A model generated the notes under the pieces. That model was not told the DNA's origin, did not search any database, and was given only the letters and a program-made list of their open reading frames with translations. 64,000 nucleotides of DNA from Ilyomonas sp965199845 (GTDB taxonomy: Bacteria > Bacteroidota > Bacteroidia > Chitinophagales > Chitinophagaceae): positions 50,782 through 114,781 of the forward strand of contig CBDATZ010000016.1 in assembly GCA_965199845.1 (NCBI GenBank). Reading direction: 5' to 3'. Positions 1 to 7,355 of the stretch are shown here, one piece after another (positions within the stretch are counted from its first letter, which is position 1; each line of letters begins with the position of its first letter). The translations under genes and the position numbers were made by a program.

Positions 1-446
1 AGATTTTCCTTGTAAATTTCACTAAAGATAATAGAGTTAAAATTCTTTATATACTTATTTTTTTGACTTTTTAATCCCATGACTAGTTGTAAATGATAAG
101 TGAGTATATGATTAGAATATTAAACATTGTGAAATTTTGTTCGTTCTTTCCGACTCACGACTCATAATTCTACACATTGCATATAATATATCATATAAGA
201 GGGTTCGAATTCATATCTGCTGTAAATGTGTAATTAAAAATCCTTGCACAAATCAATCATATAAAAGTAGTTAGTATTAATACAGAATTGCATTTTTCTA
301 AAGTATCACTTAACCGTAAACTGAAAAATTGTTTATTAGATCAAAGTTTTATAATCTTTTCAACTCCAAACGATCAACTTTAATATTTGTAAATACCCTA
401 ATAGAAACATTGTCGTCAATAAAATTTCTCATCATATCTTCCCTAT
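1..446. other. AT-rich stretch without a recognisable gene
   Basis: No coding frame of useful length and no RNA gene is recognisable before the first glycosyltransferase. The stretch is very AT-rich like the rest of the left-hand island. A T-loop-like string occurs near 201-212, but no cloverleaf can be built around it. It probably carries the upstream region of the glycosyltransferase genes. Confidence 0.5.
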
Positions 447-1208
447 ATGATACCTAACGTTTTTCATTTCATTTTTGGTTTAGAAAAAGATTTTGGTAAT
501 CGACCCTTTTCGATTGTTCATTACTTAGCAATTAAATCTGCTCACGATATAAATAAGCCAACAAAAATATTTCTGTATTATAAATATCTACCTGTTGGCG
601 AATGGTGGGAAAAAACAAAAACATATGTAAAACTTGTAGAAATTGAAGTGCCAAATCAAATTTTTGGTAACAAGCTTTATCATTATGCTCATAAATCCGA
701 CATTTTAAGAATTATGTTACTTATAAAATATGGAGGAATTTATTTGGATATGGATACAATTTGCCTAAAATCCTTTGATCAACTTTTAAATTATGAATGC
801 GTCATGGCGGAAGAAACCTATCTGAATCAACAATATGGACTTTGTAACGCAGTTATTCTTAGTACAAAGAATAGTACTTTTATGAAATATTGGTATAGCT
901 CTTACAAAGTATTTAGATCAAAAGGGGTTGATGCATATTGGTCTGAGCATTCCGTTCGGATGCCTTTACAAATTTCGAGTCTATATCCTAGCTTAATTAA
1001 TATTATTGAGGAGGATGCATTCTTTTTTCCTTCATATAATCAATATGATTTACAACTACTTTTTGAAAAATGTGTTTATTTTCCAAAGGCTTATGTAATT
1101 CACTTGTGGGAAAGTCAATCGTACGACAAATATTTAAGACATCTTACCGAATTTGACATAATGACAAAAGACACTTCCTACAATATCATTGCGAGAACTT
1201 TTCTCTAG
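447..1208 (+). CDS. DXD-type sugar glycosyltransferase (Gly_transf_sug-like)
   Basis: A 253-residue protein resembling the Gly_transf_sug/Och1-type glycosyltransferases that transfer a sugar from a nucleotide-sugar. The N-terminus (IPNVFHFIFG) matches the family's opening strand. The segment HKSDILRIMLLIKYGGIYLD leads straight into the metal-binding DMD motif at residues 101-103, the strongest family signature. There is no signal peptide or membrane segment, so it should be cytoplasmic. A second glycosyltransferase starts 47 bp downstream on the same strand, suggesting co-transcription. A GG-leader precursor and its exporter lie within 9 kb, so the acceptor may be that precursor, but this is inference. 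A capsule or lipid acceptor is the main alternative. The family call is firm; acceptor and donor are unknown. Confidence 0.8.
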   Translation: MIPNVFHFIFGLEKDFGNRPFSIVHYLAIKSAHDINKPTKIFLYYKYLPVGEWWEKTKTYVKLVEIEVPNQIFGNKLYHYAHKSDILRIMLLIKYGGIYLDMDTICLKSFDQLLNYECVMAEETYLNQQYGLCNAVILSTKNSTFMKYWYSSYKVFRSKGVDAYWSEHSVRMPLQISSLYPSLINIIEEDAFFFPSYNQYDLQLLFEKCVYFPKAYVIHLWESQSYDKYLRHLTEFDIMTKDTSYNIIARTFL

Positions 1209-1255
1209 ATAGTTCAAGATTTTTATAGGTTATCTATAAACCATTTCATGCTCTA

Positions 1256-2410
1256 ATGGCTATTAGGGACGCAAACAAATATTTTATACAGATGAACATA
1301 TTTAAACCAAATGGTGAACGAGAGATAGATTTTCAATTAACGAATAGTGCAGTAAAAGAACTGAGAAGTAATTGGATTAGTTTTACTGAAAATGAGATAG
1401 GCGAGTATCCAAATAATAAATTCGAAGATAGAGGAATAGTGATATGTGCAGGTGGGATAAAATATTTTACTTGCGCATGGATAGCAATTGAAACACTTAG
1501 ATTAAAGGGCTGCACTCTTCCGATTGAAATCTGGTATAAAGAACAAGAAATGCCTCCACTATGTATTGAAGAGATTGAAAAGTATAATGCAGTGTGCAAA
1601 AAAATTTCAGACTATACTGATGAAAGGATTAATGGTTGGTTGTTAAAACCGTTATCTATTTTATATAGTCGATTTAAAGAAATTATTTACATAGATGCAG
1701 ATAACGTATGTATAGAAAATCCCGAAATACTTTTTGAATCAGAGGAATTCATAAACACAGGAGCTTTATTTTGGCCAGATCACTGGGAAACATCAAAGGA
1801 TAATCCGATTTGGGCTATAATGAAAGTTGATTTTTATAAGGCTAAAGAGCAAGAAAGTGGGCAATTAGTTATTGATAAGGAAAAATCATGGCGGGCGTTA
1901 AACTTGTGCTGCCATTTGAATAGAAAAAGAAATGTGTATCATAAATTATTATTAGGTGATAAAGATACTTTTAGGTTTGCATGGTTAGCAACCAATTCAC
2001 CTTATAAGATAATTGAAGGCGAGCCCGGTACATGTGGTTATTTTGATCGGAGGAATAATTTTATGGGGCATACAATGGTGCAATTTTTCAATTCAAAACC
2101 ATTTTTTTTACATCGCAATCTGCTTAAATGGGATATAACTAGGGATGGTGAATTTGTCTGGAAAAAAATTAAAGTCTTTGAAGATAATGCAAGACAAAAA
2201 AATTATTTTATTGATTATTCTCACGAAAACAACCACACTTATGTTGATATTCAAGGTGACATCCACATTATAGACTTTCAAGAGGAAATCGGCAGTATAG
2301 AAAACGTTTGCCAATACTGTTTAATGAATTTAAGAAGTCAGCCATTTTATAAAGAGTTTTTAATACTTTACTATTTGAATTCTAACAGATTTATCAACAC
2401 ACAACTTTAA
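1256..2410 (+). CDS. Mannosyltransferase-like glycosyltransferase (MNN1/PF11051-like)
   Basis: A 384-residue putative cytoplasmic glycosyltransferase. Residues 66-93 (GGIKYFTCAWIAIETLR, then GCTLPIEIWY) and the strand IIYIDADNVCIENP with its DAD motif at 147-149 match the alpha-mannosyltransferase MNN1-like family, which uses a nucleotide-sugar and a divalent metal. It lies just downstream of another DXD glycosyltransferase on the same strand, consistent with a two-gene unit. An IS5-type relic begins about 40 bp after its stop and separates it from the rest of the GG-leader locus. The ATG at 1256 was kept because no better start lies upstream. Donor sugar and acceptor are unknown; modification of the exported precursor at 4594 is possible but unproven. 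Confidence 0.75.
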   Translation: MAIRDANKYFIQMNIFKPNGEREIDFQLTNSAVKELRSNWISFTENEIGEYPNNKFEDRGIVICAGGIKYFTCAWIAIETLRLKGCTLPIEIWYKEQEMPPLCIEEIEKYNAVCKKISDYTDERINGWLLKPLSILYSRFKEIIYIDADNVCIENPEILFESEEFINTGALFWPDHWETSKDNPIWAIMKVDFYKAKEQESGQLVIDKEKSWRALNLCCHLNRKRNVYHKLLLGDKDTFRFAWLATNSPYKIIEGEPGTCGYFDRRNNFMGHTMVQFFNSKPFFLHRNLLKWDITRDGEFVWKKIKVFEDNARQKNYFIDYSHENNHTYVDIQGDIHIIDFQEEIGSIENVCQYCLMNLRSQPFYKEFLILYYLNSNRFINTQL

Positions 2411-2452
2411 AACCCCTCTAGTTTTCTTTTAGCATTCTATTTTTATATTACA

Positions 2453-3210
2453 GTCGGTGTTGACATCCGAGATAAAGGTTGGTTTGGCCTATCAGCCGGG
2501 TTACTAGGGAAGAGGCGTTAGCAACCGCGTGTTTCCCGATGCGGTGATGGTTGTCGCCAAATAGGGGAAACCGTGGCGAGATCTGTCAGAGCGGTTCGAT
2601 AATTGGAACACGGTCTATGTCAGGTTCGGACGGTAGGCAAAAGCTGGCGTGTGGCAGAAAGTGTTCAAAGACCTCTCAGGCTGGGGTGTAAAAACACTGC
2701 TGACTGATTCGATTGCCATCCGGGTACACCATCACGGAGCAGGGGTCTAAAAAAGTAAGCAGAAAACAAACAGGGTGACCAGGCTATTGGCGGATTAAGG
2801 AGATGGCTGACGAGCAAACTTCATCTGAATACAGATGAGAAAGGAAAGATTCAGCGAATGACGTTCTCAGGCGGGCAGACAGCGGATGTAAGGATGTTTT
2901 CAGAACTGATGGCAGCTATGAAACCAAAGAAAGTGATTGCTGGCAAAGCCTATGATGAAGATTGGCTGCTGCATTGCCTAGACAGCGAAGGTATTGAAGC
3001 GGTGATACCACTGAAAGCAAACCGATTGCAAAGAAGAATCATTGATTACAAAGCTTACAAACATAGAAATGTGATCGAACGAACCATCAACAGGCTGAAG
3101 CAATACCAGAAGATAGCCACCCGTTATGAAAAGACGGTAACCTTCTTTCTGGCACTGGGCTGCTTCACCGATAGTTTCTTTAACCTTGACTCATAGATGT
3201 CAACGCGATC
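2453..3210 (+). mobile_element. Decayed IS5-family insertion sequence
   Basis: The stretch is bounded by imperfect inverted ends sharing GTTGACATC (2459-2467) and its complement GATGTCAAC (3196-3204), with flanking bases also partly matching. Between them, fragments of an IS5-type DDE transposase can be read in several frames. It sits between two glycosyltransferase genes of the GG-leader locus. No clean target duplication was recognised. It cannot encode an active transposase. Confidence 0.75.
2575..3196 (+). pseudogene. IS5-family transposase remnant
   Basis: Translation of about 2577-2745 gives pieces such as RDLSERFDNWNTVYVRF and AGVWQKVFKDLSGW, typical of the N-terminal half of IS5 transposases, but with stops and frame changes. 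From 2858 a 112-codon open frame continues with FSGGQTADVRMFSELMAAM, then VIAGKAYDEDWLLHCL (a DDE Asp region) and the C-terminal YKHRNVIERTINRLKQY with the catalytic Glu. The protein is therefore recognisable end to end but broken. Confidence 0.8.
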
Positions 3211-4532
3211 TAATCGATATATTTTATGTAGGCATTATTAATATCTTCTAGTCTTCTCGAAACGCTGAAAAGCTGCCTTCTCAAAAATTCTTCGATTCTT
3301 TTATCAGCAACCAGAGCATCAGAATGTTTTATTTCTTTTTGAACAGAAATAAATGGAAAGAGCACCATTTTGTTGTTTGTTAGTTGCGATAATAGGATAC
3401 CTGGTATTACATTATGATCGTATGATGTCTCAAGTATTTTTTTAAACAATCTTTTAAATACAATAATAAATTGTGTATTACAATTAGGAGTTATCCAAAA
3501 ACGACCCCTAGTAATTGGTATTACATAATCAAGATCTTTGGCAAATCCTGAAATATAATCCACACCTTGTAAGTTGGCTTCTAAAATGTTGATCAATAAA
3601 GCATCTCGATCATAATCCTTAGTGAATTTATGATTATCTTCGCAAATAATTATCACATCGTCTTCATTGACGATGGCGAGTTGTATGATCTTTCTAATAC
3701 TTAGCCATAATCTCATCGCCTTTTTTTGATGTTTTACAGCGGATATGATTTTAATGTCGAATTCAGTTCTTCCTTCAAATTGCTTTCTAAACTGTTCCTC
3801 TAATATTTTTTTATCAGTGTATTTGATTATATAAGTAGATACTGCAACATTATCAAGATTATCTATCTTAGGAAATCTACTTGCAGTTATACCGGAAAGT
3901 CTTTTATAAAAGACATTAATATCACTTATCATTCGTATGCTCTGAGAAGCACTCATAAATAGTTTTTCTACACGCCCAAGAGAGTTATTTATTGTTGTCA
4001 CATCAGAATAACCAAACTCCTTTTGAGTTGATATGAAAGGGGCTATCATAAACTTATTCATTGTGAGTGATCCCACTTTATAATCGGCGGAATCATGTAT
4101 CTCAAATGGCGCATTTACAAGTGTATAAAAAAAATTTTTGAAAAAAATTGTGAATTGTAATCCCGTAAATTTACCTACCCAAAAAAGATACCTTGATATT
4201 TGCAGAGAGTCCTGAAACCAACTAACGCCTCCAAGTAATAAACTTGCGTTTTTTAGCTGCGCTTGGTAAATACAAGCAAACAGAATATCTTTCGAGTATG
4301 CCTCCGTAAATTGATGGTCATCTTCACATATAAGGACGTATTCAAGGTGTTTATTAATAGCTTCTTGAATTATTTTTTGAATAGTACTCCACAAACCAAC
4401 GGCCCCAACTTCATGTTTAGAGGCTTCTATAATAGTTGTACTAAACTCTTCACGATCAGCGAATTCTTTTGAGATATGTTTTTTCCTATCTTTTCTTGCT
4501 TTAAGATTTATAATGTATGTGGGTATGGTCAT
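3210..4532 (-). CDS. Tandem-duplicated GT25-like glycosyltransferase
   Basis: A 440-residue protein made of two homologous halves, roughly 1-215 and 228-440. Each half starts with a TYII strand, continues with an E-x-SxxKH segment and a GLWSTIQKIIQ or RLWLSIRKIIQ helix, then reaches an acidic motif (CEDDH at 69-73; CEDNH at 297-301). Each later has an FISTQKE or FISVQKE followed by SD. The first elements resemble family 25 (LPS-type) glycosyltransferases, where EDD binds the metal. The second half has EDN, so it may be altered or inactive. It is divergently transcribed from the GG-leader precursor, with only 61 bp between the starts, suggesting a shared control region. Its stop lies at the right end of the IS5 relic. 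Acceptor unknown; the neighbouring precursor is the obvious candidate. Confidence 0.6.
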   Translation of the reverse strand: MTIPTYIINLKARKDRKKHISKEFADREEFSTTIIEASKHEVGAVGLWSTIQKIIQEAINKHLEYVLICEDDHQFTEAYSKDILFACIYQAQLKNASLLLGGVSWFQDSLQISRYLFWVGKFTGLQFTIFFKNFFYTLVNAPFEIHDSADYKVGSLTMNKFMIAPFISTQKEFGYSDVTTINNSLGRVEKLFMSASQSIRMISDINVFYKRLSGITASRFPKIDNLDNVAVSTYIIKYTDKKILEEQFRKQFEGRTEFDIKIISAVKHQKKAMRLWLSIRKIIQLAIVNEDDVIIICEDNHKFTKDYDRDALLINILEANLQGVDYISGFAKDLDYVIPITRGRFWITPNCNTQFIIVFKRLFKKILETSYDHNVIPGILLSQLTNNKMVLFPFISVQKEIKHSDALVADKRIEEFLRRQLFSVSRRLEDINNAYIKYID

Positions 4533-4593
4533 TATTGAAAAGTCGTTAATTTAAAATTTTTATATAACTTAGCGTAGCTAAAAAACAACAAAC

Positions 4594-5112
4594 ATGAAAA
4601 AGAAAAAAGTTAAACTTAGTCTTGAAGACATCGATGTAGAATCAATGGAAGTGATTAATGCTGAATCGCTTTCAACTTTTATAGGAGGACAACAGCCTGC
4701 AAGTTGGGATTGTATTTTAAAATGTTTTGATTACATGGACGATCATCAAATGAATGGCTATAGCTCTTATTACTCTGGAGGCTCCTACATTTCGCCATAT
4801 TATGGTTCTTATAATCCACAACAGGTTGGCGGATTTTATAATGGTGATGTACACTGTTTAGGGCTTAATGGAAATTTAGCTGTTGACATGGTAAGTTCAG
4901 TTGGTGTCACTAGAGCTGGTAAAACCCAGTATGGGCAATCCATTATGTTAACCATACCTGGCGCAAATGGTCTGGGGCATGCTGTTATAATAACTGGTGT
5001 AATTGGAAGCGGAAGTGCAACGAGTTACACTTATTGGGACCCAACTCTACAACAAAACGGTAACACATCGACAAATGGTTCTTATGGTTATTTTGTTTTC
5101 CAAAACAAATAA
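4594..5112 (+). CDS. Double-glycine leader precursor with papain/C39-like cargo
   Basis: A 172-residue precursor. Residues 1-32 form a Bacteroidota-type GG leader: Lys-rich start, then LSLEDIDVESMEVINAESL, ending FIGG at 29-32, where a C39 protease would cut. The predicted mature part is 140 residues. It starts with a short helix-like stretch containing Cys40 and Cys44 (WDCILKCFDYM), then a Tyr/Ser/Gly-rich region at 56-82, Cys88, and a C-terminal half with GLGHAVIITG (His129) and YWDPT (Asp149). The order Cys...GHxV...DP is that of papain-fold C39-like domains, so the cargo may be an enzyme or toxin rather than a small bacteriocin. The matching exporter and adaptor lie at 5972-9647. Glycosyltransferases sit on both sides of the IS5 relic, and the Ser/Tyr-rich region could be a modification target. 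GG leader certain, cargo function inferred. Confidence 0.8.
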   Translation: MKKKKVKLSLEDIDVESMEVINAESLSTFIGGQQPASWDCILKCFDYMDDHQMNGYSSYYSGGSYISPYYGSYNPQQVGGFYNGDVHCLGLNGNLAVDMVSSVGVTRAGKTQYGQSIMLTIPGANGLGHAVIITGVIGSGSATSYTYWDPTLQQNGNTSTNGSYGYFVFQNK

Positions 5113-5246
5113 TAGATTTGATTTATGGTGTTAAAAGATAAGGATGTAACAGTGATAGTTAAAATCTTGTAGAGCATCGGTTGGTAATTAATTTACGTTG
5201 CTGAATGTTATATCAAGACCCCTTTTAACGTACATAGAATGCAGGA

Positions 5247-5933
5247 ATGAAGAAAGCGGTTTTTACATTCATTTTATTGTTACTGATTACATTTGGTTTC
5301 AGTCAAGGCTACATAATCGGTGATAGCATAACAAATCCTGATACAGGATGGCTTTCAACAGATTATGTAAATTTGCTAAAGGACAGAAAAGCTGTTTATA
5401 AAAAACCATCTGGATTCACCGAAGTTCCCGGGCTGGAATGTTTTGAAGATAATCGCGAGATTTTTGATTTAATAGTCACTTGCCTTAGTCACCAGTTGCT
5501 TTCGAAAGACGGGCATTTTATTGCCTTTCTAAATATTCTTAAACTGCCTTCCAAACAGGATTCAGTTGAAATGCGAAAGCTGTTTCCCAATACACCTATG
5601 GAAGTTGACAATGCGTATATAAGTCAAATTAGAGGCAATATTAAACAAGCACTAGGAGATTCCATTGCTCAACATTGGCGACAGTATGTTACATTTTATG
5701 CTGCTAAAGATGCTAAACGTGATTTTAATGCAGATACAGTTATTTCCTTTCATTTGCAGGATCTTAATCCCACAAAATATTATAAAGGAAAATATAAGTA
5801 TATAGACGCACTTTTTCTTCAAAAAGAAAAGAGGAACTTTTTAAACTTTTATTTTTTTTACGATGATGAAGCCAAAAAACATATAAAAAAATACTTACAG
5901 GCGATTGTAGGAACTTTGCGATATGAGAATTGA
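5247..5933 (+). CDS. Secreted protein of unknown function in GG-leader locus
   Basis: A 228-residue protein with an N-terminal signal peptide (MKKAVFTFILLLLITFGFSQG) and no other membrane segment, so it is probably periplasmic or secreted. The mature part has no motif I recognise; it is mostly polar and ends in a Lys-rich KKHIKKYLQ helix. It follows the GG-leader precursor by 134 bp on the same strand and converges on the HlyD-type adaptor gene. By position it could be an accessory or immunity factor, but nothing in the sequence proves that. Confidence 0.6.
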   Translation: MKKAVFTFILLLLITFGFSQGYIIGDSITNPDTGWLSTDYVNLLKDRKAVYKKPSGFTEVPGLECFEDNREIFDLIVTCLSHQLLSKDGHFIAFLNILKLPSKQDSVEMRKLFPNTPMEVDNAYISQIRGNIKQALGDSIAQHWRQYVTFYAAKDAKRDFNADTVISFHLQDLNPTKYYKGKYKYIDALFLQKEKRNFLNFYFFYDDEAKKHIKKYLQAIVGTLRYEN

Positions 5934-5971
5934 TTAATTATCCTTTCAACCAATTAGGCAAAATAATTTTC

Positions 5972-7324
5972 TTATTTTTTTAAAACATATTTTAGGTTAT
6001 CAAAGAAGCGTTCAATCAACTTTCTATCATTAGTAATGATCTCAGCAGAACCTTTTGATTCATATTTAAAGCCTAATTGTTTTCCATAATTTGTAGTAAG
6101 CCCTTTATCAAAATTTACGGTAACGAGGTAGGCATCTATTTCTCCCTGTTGTGTTTCCTTGATATTAGTAGTTAACGAAATTGCACTGACAGTTCCCCTG
6201 ATATAGCCATATTCCATATAAGGATAATTATCTAGTTTAATAATCACCTGCTGCCCTTTTTTTACTTTACCCACTCCTGCTGATGCGGGTAATAGCACTT
6301 GTCCATAAATTTTTTTATCATCAGGAATAACTGTAAACACAGGTTGTCCAGTTTGAATGAATTGATCGTTTGTCCAAAAGCCTAAAAATTGAACTGTACC
6401 ATTAAATGGCGCTTTAAAAGAATAGTTTTGTCCCCAGGAATTGATATTATCTTTTAAATCATTATAGGATGATATTAACGCCAATTCCAAATCTTTTCCC
6501 TTTTCACGCATTTGTATCTCTGTCTGGTTAATTTGTGTTTTTGTTTGTTTAGCATTTAGAAGAGCATTAATTTGGTTCGCAAAGGTAACCTGATAATTAT
6601 CCTTACTATTTAAGTAATTTAACTGTGCCTGATCTAGTTCAGCTTCAGAAATAACTTTTTCCTTAAAAAGAATAGAATCTCGGGAATAAAATTTTCGAGT
6701 GTATAACATACTATTTTTAGCAATTGCCACCCGATCATTGTTTGCAATAATGCTTCTGTTCTGTTCACCCAGTAAAGCATTTAAACCGTCAATTTGTTTT
6801 AGGTATGATTTGTTTTCTTCAAAGTTTTTTAGTTGGTTTACGTTCTCTATGAATGTATAATATTTATTAGTTACTTCTCCTAAATCAGCTTTTTGCGGCA
6901 ACACTTTGAGAATATCAGTTTTAGCTGAACCTAATGGATTATAGTTGTAAATTATTTTTTTTATTAGTTCAAGCGAATCAGGAGAGGTTGTAGTTTCAAT
7001 ATAGGCAATAATTTGACCCTCTCTCACCTTACTTTGTTGTTTATATAATTTCAACTTAAGTTTTCCTGAACTGACCGCAACAAGTTTAATAGGAGAAATA
7101 TTTGTGTTGACTGTTATTTGCCCCATTACTACGTCTGGGTAACGAATTATGCAGCCAAAAGCTAATAGAAGAATAAACACAAATGTTACAATGGAGGTTA
7201 TCCACCAACCAAACTTTGTAGGCATTCTATCAATAATCTCTTGTACTTCTTCCGTCCTCTGTTTATCGTAAAAGACTTGATGATTTTGATTGACTTTGTT
7301 ATTTACAATTATTTCCATCAGCAA
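5972..7324 (-). CDS. HlyD-family membrane fusion protein
   Basis: A 450-residue periplasmic adaptor for a type I-like exporter. A cytoplasmic N-terminus (about 1-35) precedes a single membrane helix near 40-62 (WWITSIVTFVFILLLAFGC). A lipoyl-like half-motif (VAVSSGKLKLKLYKQQSKVREGQIIAYIET) follows, then a long predicted coiled coil (about 150-285), the second lipoyl half (FKAPFNGTVQFLGFW) and a beta-barrel region near 340-440. It begins 31 bp after the peptidase-ABC gene on the minus strand, so both are almost certainly one operon. Its partner is that ABC protein and its likely substrate the GG-leader protein at 4594. Met3 is an alternative start. Confidence 0.9.
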   Translation of the reverse strand: MLMEIIVNNKVNQNHQVFYDKQRTEEVQEIIDRMPTKFGWWITSIVTFVFILLLAFGCIIRYPDVVMGQITVNTNISPIKLVAVSSGKLKLKLYKQQSKVREGQIIAYIETTTSPDSLELIKKIIYNYNPLGSAKTDILKVLPQKADLGEVTNKYYTFIENVNQLKNFEENKSYLKQIDGLNALLGEQNRSIIANNDRVAIAKNSMLYTRKFYSRDSILFKEKVISEAELDQAQLNYLNSKDNYQVTFANQINALLNAKQTKTQINQTEIQMREKGKDLELALISSYNDLKDNINSWGQNYSFKAPFNGTVQFLGFWTNDQFIQTGQPVFTVIPDDKKIYGQVLLPASAGVGKVKKGQQVIIKLDNYPYMEYGYIRGTVSAISLTTNIKETQQGEIDAYLVTVNFDKGLTTNYGKQLGFKYESKGSAEIITNDRKLIERFFDNLKYVLKK

Positions 7325-7355
7325 TATGTTTTGTCACATGGACCTAAGATAGCAC

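Noticed and set aside
195..215. GGGTTCGAATTC resembling a tRNA T loop
   Set aside because: No acceptor, anticodon or T-stem partners can be built around it, so it is chance similarity.
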